The notes under the pieces: model-generated
Databases searched by the model: none
Told to the model about the DNA's origin: nothing
Seen by the model: only the letters and a program-made list of their open reading frames with translations
Shown here: one piece after another, positions 1 to 10,500 of the stretch
Layout: each line of letters opens with the position of its first letter
Numbering within the stretch: position 1 is the stretch's first letter
Translations under genes and position numbers: made by a program
Assembly: GCA_002400885.1 (NCBI GenBank)
Contig: NVRM01000004.1
Location: 2,511-46,583, forward strand
Length of the DNA stretch: 44,073 bases
Source of the DNA: Flavobacteriaceae bacterium
Lineage (GTDB): Bacteria > Bacteroidota > Bacteroidia > Flavobacteriales > Flavobacteriaceae
Direction of reading: 5' to 3'

Positions 1-2
1 TG

Positions 3-32
3 CAAATATAAGCCCCTTTTCCCTATCCACAA
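3..32 (-). promoter_or_regulatory. Consensus flavobacterial promoter reading out of the left edge
   Basis: On the minus strand there is a -7 element TATATTTG (plus-strand complement at 3-10) and a -33 TTG (complement at 30-32) separated by exactly 19 nt. This matches the Bacteroidota promoter consensus TTG-N19-TAnnTTTG. It points left, so the gene it drives lies outside the window. Confidence 0.75.
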
Positions 33-661
33 AGTTTTTTTAGACTTATTTTTTTGTTTTTATTCGATTCTAAATCTTGAAAAACAAAAGCGTCTCATAG
101 ACACTACTTTAAGAAATATCTAGCCCTAAATTTTATAGAAAAAATAATGTAGCTATTCATGCCAACTGTAACATTTAAGCATTCCCAACACTAAAAAATA
201 AAACTTTTGTAAAAAATTACATGATTATTTTACACTAGACAAAATTTGGAATGCTTTTTTAGTACCTAAAAAAAGAGGCCTTGATATAAAATACGGAAAA
301 CTACAGGAAATTAGAGGGCTAAAAAAAAAGAGCTGAGTACTAAGAAAATCGTAGAAATTATACCCCCATATAAATTCGATCTACTAATGAAGTAATTCTA
401 ATAGTACGTCAACTCTTATTTACTATAAAAGAATGTAAAAACACACTTTTAATACTATCGGCTTTTCAAAAAAAAATAAGCATTTAAAAAACCACTACGG
501 TTGCAATTAAAGGCAGTACGCCTTTTCTGAAATACACCATTCTTTAAGAAAGAAAAGAAAACCGCTTTGTGTGTTACAAAGAAACGATGTTTATTAAACT
601 ACCCCTTGTTCAATTCGGACAATCGATAGTTCAAAATGGACATTCCCTATATATCTATGGG
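33..661. other. Non-coding stretch, nothing recognised
   Basis: About 630 bases of AT-rich sequence between the outward promoter at the left edge and the terminator of the acyltransferase gene. I see no convincing reading frame, tRNA, repeat array or transposon end. It may carry upstream control for the gene left of the window. Confidence 0.5.
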
Positions 662-693
662 TAAAAGCGACAAAGTAACTAGTGTTTTGTCAC
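661..693 (-). terminator. Probable terminator overlapping the acyltransferase stop codon
   Basis: Read on the minus strand, arm GTGACAAA (686-693) pairs with TTTGTCGC (667-674) with one G-U pair, followed by TTTTAC. The stop codon (679-681) lies in the loop. The T-run is short, so this is a moderate call. Confidence 0.45.
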
Positions 694-1248
694 TTTATCG
701 TTTTCTAATTTATAAGTAATATGACTTTCTTCACATGTTGCAAAGCCGTTTTCGTCAAAATTTAAGCGATGGCCATACTCGCTAATCCAACCAATTTGTA
801 CGGATGGATTCCCGACGACCAATGCATAAGGCTTCACCTCTTTGGTTACGACTGCACCGGCTCCTACAAAGGCGTATTCACCAATGTCGTTACCACATAC
901 AATGGTCGCATTTGCACCGATACTGGCACCACGTTTAACGGTCGTCTTTTTATATTCATCTTTACGGATAATGGCACTTCTAGGATTAATGACATTGGTA
1001 AAGACCATGGATGGCCCTAAAAAAACATCATCTTCACACACAACGCCTGTATAAATAGAGACATTGTTTTGGACTTTTACATTATTCCCCAAGACAACTT
1101 TGGGAGAAACCACTACATTTTGTCCAATATTACACTGTTCTCCAATGATACAATGAGGCATAATATGACTGAAATGCCAGATTTTAGTTCCTTTACCGAT
1201 CGTACAATCAGCATCAATTACTGCTAATTCGTGTGCAAAATAGTCCAT
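679..1248 (-). CDS. Left-handed beta-helix (hexapeptide) acyltransferase, WbpD/WlbB-like
   Basis: A 189-aa protein built almost entirely of hexapeptide repeats of the type [LIV]-G-x4 (for example IGKGTK, IGEQCN, IGQNVV, LGNNVK), the left-handed beta-helix fold of trimeric acyltransferases. The order of motifs (HFSHIM near the N-terminus, then VFTNVINPR, then VKRGASIGANATIVCG and the VVGNP turn) resembles the N-acetyltransferases that acetylate UDP-3-amino-hexuronic acids for O-antigen or capsule (WbpD/WlbB group). The substrate is inferred. The frame could start upstream at 1296, but that would overlap deoC by 35 bases. The ATG at 1248 begins at the conserved family N-terminus and lies 13 bases after the deoC stop, so I chose it. 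No polysaccharide genes are visible next to it inside the window. Confidence 0.8.
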   Translation of the reverse strand: MDYFAHELAVIDADCTIGKGTKIWHFSHIMPHCIIGEQCNIGQNVVVSPKVVLGNNVKVQNNVSIYTGVVCEDDVFLGPSMVFTNVINPRSAIIRKDEYKKTTVKRGASIGANATIVCGNDIGEYAFVGAGAVVTKEVKPYALVVGNPSVQIGWISEYGHRLNFDENGFATCEESHITYKLENDKVTKH

Positions 1249-1261
1249 AGTTTGTTGTTTT

Positions 1262-2005
1262 TTAATACCCTCCTTCAGTTGGTTTCCCACTGGCAATGGC
1301 CAATGCAGATGACGTTCCGATTCTACTGACTCCCATGTCTACCATTTTCACAGCATCCTCAAAGCTTTTCACTCCACCTGCTGCTTTTGCTTGTAGTGGT
1401 TTAGAATTTTCCACAATCAATTTCATTCCTTCGAAAGTCGCTCCTACGGGCTTACCTTCTGCAGCTTTAAAGAAACCTGTTGAAGATTTTACAAAAACAT
1501 AAGGTGCTTTTTCAGGACCAAAGTTTTCCAATACAACATCGCGTATCAAGGCAGAAATATCAACAATTTCTTCGTTTGTCAATGCGGCTATTTCAATAAT
1601 CCATTTACAAATTTTGTCATTATCTAAGGCTATTTTAGTCCCCTTAAACACTTCGGCCTTTACTAAATTAATTTTTCCTTCTTTAAAAGCTTCGTAATTA
1701 ATTACGTAATCCAATTCATCTACCCCTCTATCGATGGCAACTTGAGCTTCTGCCAACTTCTCTTCGGTAGTATAGGTTCCTTCATGAAACCCAATCACTG
1801 TTCCTACTACGGTTGCTCCGTCCGCATCGGCGATCATTTTTTGGGCCATTTCAATATATTCTGAACGTATCATTGCTAATTTAAAATTATGGGCAATACA
1901 TTCATTCACCAAATCCACCACCTTTTGTTGGGTTTCGTCTGCTGATATATTGGCCTGATCTGCCAATTTTAAATACGTACTATCTAAATGTTGTTCTATA
2001 TTCAT
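1262..2005 (-). CDS. deoC: Deoxyribose-phosphate aldolase
   Basis: Class I aldolase that cleaves 2-deoxyribose-5-phosphate to glyceraldehyde-3-phosphate and acetaldehyde in deoxynucleoside breakdown; cytosolic. A TIM-barrel protein of 247 aa from the chosen start. The Schiff-base lysine lies in FVKSSTGF (about K173), the proton-relay lysine in KAAGGVK (about K207), and the conserved Asp in DELDYVIN (about D99). An ATG also exists at 2047, which would add 14 residues with no family counterpart (AIIYYFYRINTVV), so the start at 2005 is preferred. The gene ends 13 bases before the acyltransferase and probably shares its transcript. There is no other nucleoside-catabolism gene nearby. Confidence 0.93.
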   Translation of the reverse strand: MNIEQHLDSTYLKLADQANISADETQQKVVDLVNECIAHNFKLAMIRSEYIEMAQKMIADADGATVVGTVIGFHEGTYTTEEKLAEAQVAIDRGVDELDYVINYEAFKEGKINLVKAEVFKGTKIALDNDKICKWIIEIAALTNEEIVDISALIRDVVLENFGPEKAPYVFVKSSTGFFKAAEGKPVGATFEGMKLIVENSKPLQAKAAGGVKSFEDAVKMVDMGVSRIGTSSALAIASGKPTEGGY

Positions 2006-2136
2006 CACTACTGTGTTTATTCGGTAAAAATAATAAATAATAGCCATTAATGAAGCACCCCAGCTCAGGAGTTATTAACGCTTTCTATCAACGGCTATTA
2101 GATAATGGGCTTATCGGGGTGGCTGGTTACAGCTCC

Positions 2137-2865
2137 TTATTCTACCCGAAACAAAATCGGCAATACGTATGTTACATTTACCGGTCTTCCCTGCATTTTC
2201 CCAGGAGTCATTTTAGGAAATAACTTCACGACTCTCATCGCTTCTATTTCGAGTGCTCTATGAGGTGCTCTAGCTTTCATCTCTACAATATTTCCATGTG
2301 TATCGATTTTAAAAATAACGGTAATTCTTTTCTTTCCGGGTGCCAAGCCTAATTCCATCGCCAAGTCCCCATTAAATTTTCTACTGACGAGCTTTTGTAC
2401 CATCTTAGAGAAACACGCTTTTTTTTCTTCGTTTGACCCTGTACATCCAGGGTATGTAGGCGCTTCCTCTACCGAGATAAAAGAGACCTCATCCACGATG
2501 ATATCATCCAAGCCTTCTTCATCGCCTAGCTGCTTTAACACTGGTACAGGAGCATCTATATCATCTGGCTTTAAAACAGTCTCTAAAAAGGTAGTATCAT
2601 CGTCTTCTATGATGGTTGGGCTGTCTATAATTACAGTCGGAGCAACCGTTTTCTCTACAGGAGGTTTTTCTACCGTTATTTCGACCACTTGATCTGGATT
2701 TTCCACAAATTGATTGAAGGCAACGTCCTCGTGAAAAAGGCTAGTTTTTTCAGTTTTATTCTCTATCCCTACATAAGAGATAAACAATGCAAATACAAGT
2801 CCTAGTTGCATAAACAGGACAGAAAATTTCTCTAAATTGGCTTTTGGGTGTTTTTTTGGTTTCAT
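2137..2865 (-). CDS. TonB-family energy-transducer-like protein (paralogue 1)
   Basis: A 242-aa inner-membrane protein: short basic N-terminus, one membrane segment at about residues 15-34, an acidic periplasmic linker at about 40-135, and a C-terminal TonB-type domain at about 160-242 (FKIDTHGNI, EAMRVVKLFPKMTPGKMQGR, VTYVLPI). Two cysteines, C141 in YPGC and C151, precede that domain and are kept in the neighbour, so they may form a disulfide. The role inferred from the family is coupling of proton-motive force to outer-membrane transporters, or a structural role in the periplasm; no exbB/exbD or receptor gene is adjacent. The linker has few prolines compared with classical TonB. It lies 104 bases after its paralogue, with a terminator between them, so it may have its own promoter. 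Confidence 0.82.
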   Translation of the reverse strand: MKPKKHPKANLEKFSVLFMQLGLVFALFISYVGIENKTEKTSLFHEDVAFNQFVENPDQVVEITVEKPPVEKTVAPTVIIDSPTIIEDDDTTFLETVLKPDDIDAPVPVLKQLGDEEGLDDIIVDEVSFISVEEAPTYPGCTGSNEEKKACFSKMVQKLVSRKFNGDLAMELGLAPGKKRITVIFKIDTHGNIVEMKARAPHRALEIEAMRVVKLFPKMTPGKMQGRPVNVTYVLPILFRVE

Positions 2866-2913
2866 AATAAAAGGTTTTAGTATGTTAAAATTATGTTAAT
2901 TTCAAAAAACATG

Positions 2914-2948
2914 CCAAAAAAAAATCCCAATCGATATGATTGGGATTT
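2914..2948 (-). terminator. Strong intrinsic terminator between the two TonB-like genes
   Basis: Perfect 11-bp stem (aaatcccaatc at 2922-2932 and gattgggattt at 2938-2948) with a 5-nt loop. On the minus strand it is followed by a run of about nine T. It ends transcription of the gene at 2970-3692. Confidence 0.85.
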
Positions 2949-2969
2949 ATATATATTATAAACGTTTAG

Positions 2970-3692
2970 TTACTCAACTTTAAATACAATAGGTAAACTG
3001 TATTTTACACCTACTGCACGTCCACGTTGTTTCCCTGGCGTCATTTTAGGCAATAACTTAATAACTCTGATAGCTTCTGCTTGTAATCTCTTGTGCGGTG
3101 CACGCGCTCTTACATCAGCAATGTTACCACGTTTATCGATTTTAAACATTACAAAAATTCTTTTGATTCCTGGCGATAAACCTAAATCTCCGGCTAAATC
3201 TCCGTTGAATTTTCTTTTTACATGCTTGTCAATTTTTTTAGATAAACATGTTTTTAATTCTGATTTACTTCCTTTACATCCTGGATAAACTGGAACATCT
3301 TCAATAATTGCAAATGGAACATCCTCAATTACTTCTTCCTCTTCTTCTTCCTCAACTATTTCTTCAACCTCAACAGCTTCTGTTTCATCAGTTTCAGTAG
3401 ATTCGATAATGGTTTCTTCAACCTCTTTCTCGTCTTCTACTACTTCGATTTTATCTGGTGCTGGTGGTGGTGGTGCTTTTTCTTGTTGTTGTTCTACATG
3501 CTGTTCTATTTCAACAACTTGTTCATCTTCTTCTTGATTAAGCATTGCAGGTCCTAAATCTGCAAAGGTACGATCATAAGTCTTACGTTCTATGGCTAAA
3601 TAGGTAATTAACAATGCTAATACCAATCCAAGTTGCATAAAAAGTTTACTGTAATTCTCCAAATTCGCCTTTGGACTTTTTTTAATCTCCAT
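2970..3692 (-). CDS. TonB-family energy-transducer-like protein (paralogue 2)
   Basis: A 240-aa paralogue of the next gene downstream, with the same layout: basic N-terminus including SPKANLE, a membrane segment at about residues 15-34, a periplasmic linker, the YPGC...CL cysteine pair (C139 and C149) and a C-terminal TonB-type domain (FKIDKRGNI, EAIRVIKLLPKMTPGKQRGR). The linker differs: it holds PPPP at 74-77 and is extremely acidic at about 83-124, including a run of seven Glu. The N-terminal 30 residues and the C-terminal domain are nearly identical in pattern to the neighbour while the linker has diverged, as expected after tandem duplication. It lies 65 bases downstream of the VanZ gene, so it could be the last gene of the ruvA-sprA-gcvH unit. 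Confidence 0.83.
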   Translation of the reverse strand: MEIKKSPKANLENYSKLFMQLGLVLALLITYLAIERKTYDRTFADLGPAMLNQEEDEQVVEIEQHVEQQQEKAPPPPAPDKIEVVEDEKEVEETIIESTETDETEAVEVEEIVEEEEEEEVIEDVPFAIIEDVPVYPGCKGSKSELKTCLSKKIDKHVKRKFNGDLAGDLGLSPGIKRIFVMFKIDKRGNIADVRARAPHKRLQAEAIRVIKLLPKMTPGKQRGRAVGVKYSLPIVFKVE

Positions 3693-3757
3693 CTGATAAA
3701 AATTTTATAGGTTGCTAATTTAATAATTTTAAAACGACTTTTGCAAGTATATCTACA

Positions 3758-4147
3758 TTAATACTGTTTATTTTTTAAAACCAACTTAAATAGTAAATAG
3801 GCTAAAAACACCCCAATACTATTGGCTAGTATATCATAAACGTCTGCTTCTCTATAACTCGTTAAGCCTCCTTGTAAAGCCTCAACAATCATACCAAAAG
3901 CTATTACACTAAAGGCTACCACAGGAAGAGAAACACGAATCCTACGGCTATTATGCATGGCAAAAAACCAGCAAAGAGCCAACAAAAAATAAGCCATTGC
4001 GTGCAATGACTTATCTGATAATTTTACTGGAATCGTAGCGACTAATGTATTAATAGAGGCCAAACTTCCTACCAAAATAGTTACGGTACAAAGCAGGGCT
4101 ATTACCAATGCATTATCCTTCAATAAGGTTTTTATAGCCTTCAGCAT
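3758..4147 (-). CDS. VanZ-family small membrane protein
   Basis: A 129-aa integral membrane protein with about four hydrophobic segments (residues about 13-35, 48-64, 72-92, 104-125). The motif KLSDKSLHAMAYFLLA and the later EALQGGLTSYREADVYDILANSIGVFLAYLLF are the VanZ-like family signature (D-K-x2-H in the second helix, then R-x2-D-x2-D-x3-N). VanZ itself gives low-level teicoplanin resistance, but the function of the short relatives in Bacteroidota is unknown. The start ATG lies 35 bases inside gcvH, which suggests translational coupling. The gcvH-vanZ pair is common in flavobacteria, to my knowledge. Confidence 0.8.
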   Translation of the reverse strand: MLKAIKTLLKDNALVIALLCTVTILVGSLASINTLVATIPVKLSDKSLHAMAYFLLALCWFFAMHNSRRIRVSLPVVAFSVIAFGMIVEALQGGLTSYREADVYDILANSIGVFLAYLLFKLVLKNKQY

Positions 4148-4493
4148 CTAATAATTCTTCAATTTGACTAGCATCTGCTATCTTAATTTTAATCATCCAT
4201 CCGTCTCCAAAAGCATCCTTGTTTACCATTTCTGGTGCATCTTCAAGGGCTTCGTTGAACTCAATAACTTCACCTGATAAAGGCATTAATAGGTCTGAAA
4301 CTGTTTTTACCGCTTCTACGGATCCAAATACCTCGTCTCTTTCTACTGAATCATCTAATGTATCTACATCTACATATACGATATCTCCTAACTCGCCTTG
4401 AGCAAATTCAGTGATACCTACCGTTGCGATATCTCCTTCTATTTTAATCCACTCGTGGTCTTTTGTAAACTTTAAATCTGCAGGAATATTCAT
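4113..4493 (-). CDS. gcvH: Glycine cleavage system H protein
   Basis: The 126-aa lipoyl carrier of the glycine cleavage complex, which shuttles the aminomethyl group between the P, T and L proteins in the cytosol. The lipoylated lysine is K63 in GSVEAVKTVSDLLMPLSGEV. The N-terminal FTKDHEWI and the later GDGWMIKIK complete the signature, and the length is normal. It starts 23 bases after the sprA stop codon and its 3' end overlaps the VanZ gene. gcvT and gcvP are not in the window. Confidence 0.97.
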   Translation of the reverse strand: MNIPADLKFTKDHEWIKIEGDIATVGITEFAQGELGDIVYVDVDTLDDSVERDEVFGSVEAVKTVSDLLMPLSGEVIEFNEALEDAPEMVNKDAFGDGWMIKIKIADASQIEELLDAEGYKNLIEG

Positions 4494-4516
4494 TTTATTT
4501 TATTTAGTGTTTATAG

Positions 4517-7500
4517 TTAATTTCCTAATAAATATCGGATACTTAAACCAGAACTAATCGACTGCCTAGGGAAGGTCGTAGAAATGGCGTAACGCGATGA
4601 ACTTTGATCAAAATAAAACGACGCTGTTAAACTCTTTGTCAATGCGTAATCTGCAAAGAATTTAAACGACAATAATCGTTGCCCTCCAGTAATTTGGTCA
4701 TTATCCTCGTCTATGGCACGTATCATGGTCTCATTGTTTCTCAAAGATAAATCGGCACGTAGGTTTAAATCCCCTTTTAACTTGGTTTTCTTACCTCCAA
4801 AATTCACTTTCATTTTCACATCTTTAATACGATACCCCAACCCTACTACATACTCCGTTCCACGTACCTGTGTAATGGTATTATTATTAAAGTTTAATGT
4901 CAGTCCTTTATCTTTGTTTATTTGACCCGTGAAAGATACGGAATTTTTCATTTTTAAACTCAACTTTAATAAGGGTGAAAACTCCTCAATTAGATTTACG
5001 TTTGTATAAAGTGTTTTATTCTGGTAATTTCCTATAATATCCCTATTGCTATATGGGTCTTTTGCGTTATAGTTTAAATTATTTGTGAAATTCGTAATCG
5101 AATACAAGGAATTATAACGATGAGACAAAGAGAAACTTCTAAAACGTTTTTTAAACCATTTCATTTTCATAAAACCTTTATAAGTCAATTGCCAACTAGG
5201 AATAGGCAGGTTTCTAAAGGGGCTTGTTTTTACTTTATTTACGTCCTGTCCACTGTATGCCGCCAAAAAAGCAGGCAATGCCACTTGCTGACTCGTAGGC
5301 CCATAACCCGCGACAGATTGCCCAGATTTAGCAGCCAATCGTCGTGCAATAACCATTCTATTACTTTTAAATGTCTCAAAAGTTTTATCCGTATCTTCAA
5401 ATGCCGTACGCAACATATTAAAACTGATACTGTAACTTCCATACTCTGTTATCGGAGCATCACTACTTAAAACTCCATCTACAACATCCAATTGCTGTGC
5501 TGTTCTACTGGTATATAATTTATTTGCAGACAATTCTATATTCAAATTCTTAAATGGTTTAATATCGATGCTAAAATCGAGTTTTTCCATATGTGTTTGG
5601 GTATAGGTTTTATTGTAATAAGGATCATCCACTCCCCTAGAGACCAACCAACCGTTTTCTATGGCTGCATTCCGAATGTCTATCTGACTTCCGAATACGT
5701 AGCCAAAAGTTGGCGCTAAGCTCCCACTATACCTATCACGTCCTAAAAATCCTACTTCTGGAATATAGCCAGGTAACAAGGTTCCGTTATTTTCCGAGTA
5801 ACTCAACCTCGCTTTTTTCACAGAAGTGATTAAATCATAAAATGTTTGACCTACTTTAGCTCCAATAGATTTGGCTTTACTCTTTCCTTTTTTACCTCTT
5901 CTGGATGTTGGTTTACGTTTGTTTAACAACTTGGTAAGTCCTATGGTTTTATAAAACTTTTTAAAATCCATGTCCATATTAAAGGTATGCGTATTGGAAT
6001 TTTGAATCGTATTTCCAATTTCATCTACATAGGATTGAGAAGCGGATTGCCAGTCAAAATCTGCTGTATAGGCATAATCTGCTCTCATAAATTTAAATAA
6101 AGGAATTTTATCTAAAGGCAATTTATACGAAGCACTTAAAGATTGATGATACCTATCTGGTCTACCTATTTCAAAGAAATTATCGAATAAATCTACCTCA
6201 TCCTTAGGTCTAAAACTATCGTATACATAGTTATTGGTAGCCCTAAAATTAAATTGTAATGATTTCGTAATGTTGTATCCTATATTATAATCCCAATCAA
6301 ATAAATAATGTCGTTTTTTTAAGGTTGGTAATTTAGGCAAGCCTTCTACCAAACTCCGCGATGTTTGTTCATTAAAAGAACGTACAATATTTGAATTGAC
6401 CGCAAATGAAGAAGGCAGGAAATTGATGTTAAAATCTTTGATCAAATCAAAATACTTACTCTTTTTAAGAAAACTCCAATTCTTAAAAGGTTCGAGTACT
6501 TTAGGTTCGAACGCATAGTTGTAATTTGCAGAAGCCCTCACCGATCTGTCCAAGAATTTTTCTACATTATAATCTTTATGATAGGTTTCATTATAGGCAT
6601 AAGAAATCGACACATTTTCTACTGCATAGAACTGTTGTTTTCTAGTACTTTCTGGCGACCTATTTTTACGCACATTTAACATACTAATACTACGTCGTTT
6701 TGTATAATCCCTTGCTTTATTACTGTTAGGATTAATGTCTTTTGCATCGACAAACAACACATCCTGATACTGAGGATCATATTTAGGATCGCTCACCTCT
6801 TCGGATTGACTCACATTCAAGGGAAGTTGAATCCCCCATCGCTTAGGAAGTAGTTGCCCTAGATTCACATTGGCCACCACATCATAGGCTTTTTTATCGT
6901 GTTTACTACGTTCGTTTACGCGCTGTTCAATACTTCCAAACCCTTGAGTTTCTATACGTCCAGATGCAGAAACCGAAGCGAAATCTGCAAAATTAGCGTC
7001 TGCACTCACCACCGTAGCCCAACCACCTTCATTGTCAAAACCTGCAATACGCAATTCATTAAACCACACCTCTCCTGTTTTTGCAAATCGGTTATCGTTA
7101 TTGCGAACTCCAAGCATAATGGTTTTAATTTTCGCCAAGTTTGGATTTCCTTTTACCCGTAATGTATATCCCGAAATACTGTCATAGGGAAATTCTTCCG
7201 AAGATGGGAATAATATATTTGGAGCCACACCTTCCTTAAATCGTTGTAATTTTAATTTCCCAAAACGCTCCAGTATCACTTCAATATTATTTTCTGGTAG
7301 CCAAACATCTGTATTTGATGTCGCATCAAAATCAGATACATCTAATTTCTTTTCAATTTGATAATAGTTATCATTCAAATCACTCCCTAATCGTATAATA
7401 GCACTTAGGTCTTCGTGATGTAAAACATCCTGTCCTAACACCCCTTCTGTATGTAAAAACATTTTCAGTTTTTTATACATCCGCAGGTCTATTCGAACAT

Positions 7501-10500
7501 TCTTATAAACGGCCCTGGTTTCTTTAGATTGTAACTCCGTTACTTTTATAGATAGTGACTGTTCGTTTTGCTCTTGTAAGGTTGTACTTCCACGTAAAAT
7601 TTCTCTACGAATCCCTGGAGGTAATACATAAGGTATTGGATTTCTGTTTTCGTTTTCTTGGATATTCACTACACCTACCTCAAAGTTTTGCAATGCCGTA
7701 TTCCCTAAATCTCCTGGAGGGTTTATAGATTCTTTTAATGTTTTTGTATAACGTCTCCAATCCCCACGTACCAATTGTAATTCACCAAAACGCAACACTA
7801 CTGGCATTTTAAATTTGGTCAAAAACATTCGCATAAATCGAATAGAATAAAAGCCTTCCATATTATTAACTACTTCATCAGGAGCACTTACTTGAATTCT
7901 GAATTGATACCAAGTGGAAGTACTTTCTGTCCCATTAGCCAATCTTACTGTCACCTTTTTTTCGTCTACAATATGATTTTTACCCACCTTCAAATCACTT
8001 TGATTTAAAGAAACTCTATATTGATAATAGCTCTCTACAGAATTCATGGTTTGATCCTTATTGATGTCTTCCGTATCTGGATACGTAGTTGCAGAAGTAG
8101 GATAGGATTCTGGAGATAAATTATTCGTAGGAGAATTTCCTTGGGTGTTATTATAGCGTTTATACCTACTTAATATAGACGCTTGTTCATTGTCATATTT
8201 TCCACTTCGAAAATACATATAATTGTCATTCGCAGGATCCTCTAGGTCTGCAAAAGCAGGGAAGGATTTTTTCTCTTCTTCATCATTCAAACCGTCAAAA
8301 CCAACATCCTGACTTAATCGTTCACTGTCTTTATCACTAAAGGCATATAAAATAGATTGCTTTTTAGGAACTCGTCCCCAAGGAGTCACGTCAAAATTAG
8401 TATCCATTGCATTTACAGGCAATCCATTTTCATACATTTTACGTCCATCTTTTAATACATCCTCCGAGATATTTCCTAAGTTAAAATACAACTCTCCTAC
8501 CTGATTCGAAAGGTCGTTTGGATTTAAACCTACAGGTAAACCTTCTGCCTGGGTAATGGAATAATTTTCAAAAGGATCCATCATCCAAAACTGAATATAC
8601 TCTACGTTTGACTGTTCAAAATTGGTGGTTGTCAACGGACGCGTAATTCCCGCCCATCTATCTTCTGGGTTTGTAAACTGCCCTTGTGCATTTACATTAT
8701 CTGTATCGTAATTATAACTTCCACGTTCGTTTGGATAATAAGCTAAATCTAAGGTTCTTACGATCGTAGATTCTGTAATATCTAAATCCTGTTCTGGAAA
8801 TAATTCTTCATAACGCACACGTCTTACCTCTGCTCTGGATAACTCATCATTATCCACACCGTCTGGTTTTAAAGACCCTCCTCCATAAAACAAGGGATCA
8901 ATAATATACCAAGCTAGTCTCGCTCGTTTATACCCATAAGCCAAATCAGCAGAATTCCCTCCCAAATCAAATTGAGTTTGATACTGAGGTGTACTTGCCA
9001 TGTGCCATTGTAGGGTAGATTTTATTTCTAAAGGAATTTGTGAACCCTCAAAATCATCGATATAAGAAGTCGCCTCTCCACCTTGCTCAACTCTCTTTGG
9101 AGAACCTGGTATCAAATACGCAAAATCTCCGCGAATGGAAAAATTAGAGATCACGTCTGTATCTATATTCGGTAAGTAATTCACCCATTTTGTAAATTTC
9201 GGAACCTCTGTAGCAAAACTGGCATTCAAACCAAACATGGTATTATTTATTGGTTCTTGCCCAAACACAGATTTCTGAGTGATTGGTTTTTCGTTCAAAT
9301 TTAAAATAGTAGCTCCTACCAATAAATTTTCTGAAAATTTATGTTCTATGTCTATTCCTAAAAAACGTTTTGTTTGTAAATTAAATACCGCATTATTTTC
9401 TACGGAAACATTGATAGGTGTATTCGAGGCTTCCAAAGCCGGATCTATAATTTGAACACGTCCTATTTGGTAATCCACTACATAATCTATTCCTTCTACC
9501 AATGTTCTACCACCTGCAGTTACATTTACCGATCCTTTGGGTACATTAAATGCGTTTAGAGGAATCCCGTTGGATGTTTCTGATTTATGGTATCCCTTAA
9601 TAAGGTATTTATCCTTGCTTTGATAATTGTTTTTTGCTTCTGATTTGGTTTCCCGATACAACTCCTTAAAAATATAAATTTCATCTTTTGCATCTGTTAA
9701 TTTTAAGGCTAAATCTTCTCCAAAAGGCTCCACAACAGGAAAAATAATATAACCTTTCTCCGAATTCACCGTAGCTCCTTCCACGTAATCAAAATAACCA
9801 TCACCGTCTGGGGTATCAAAAAGACTTTGATCCAATCGATCCACCCCTATAAGGTTTAGTAAGGTTTTATCCTGAACACCTGTAGTACTTGCATTTTGCA
9901 AAATATTCACGGGCACTCCCGTTTCAGGATCTTCGTACATTAACTCCAATCTAAAACCATCAGAATTCATACGGTACGCATTTAAGGCATACACGTTTTT
10001 CATCATTAAGTCCCACATAGGGATCGAAGTACTTAGAATTTCACTTCTCAATAATTTTACAACAATGTTATTTGGATTTACAATACCATCACTGGTAAAT
10101 TCCCCCACTTTATACACTTTGGACTCTCCACTTATCGTGTATTCAAAAGCAACAGCTAACACATCAGAATCACTCAATCTCCTGTTTAAAGAGATAAACC
10201 CTAATTGTGGATTAATTTCGTATTCGTTTGGTAATAATTTACGTGCATTTTCCAATACGGAGAAATCACGTCCCTGCTGCATAGAAAATGAAGCTTTTAA
10301 ACCTCCACTTACAGTAGAAATATTACGTACTGGCCCCGTCTCTGTCAATATACTCTGTATACTATTTGCTTGATTTGACGGATATCTTTCTCCAGGTACA
10401 GGAACGACTGTTGCAGGCCCAATATTAACTTGTTTAAACTCCCCTATATCTGCCAATGCCACGATATTTCTAACATCGATGGTCGAAGAGTTACGGTTGG

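Noticed and set aside
842-1054. Open frames on the plus strand inside the acyltransferase gene
   Set aside because: They are opposite-strand shadows of a clear hexapeptide-repeat protein and show no family features.
2039-2136. Inverted repeats between TonB paralogue 1 and deoC as a terminator
   Set aside because: Arms are short and far apart, without a T-run; transcription may simply continue into deoC.
5120-5470. A 116-codon plus-strand frame inside sprA
   Set aside because: It lies antisense to conserved SprA sequence; composition is irregular and no start signal is visible.
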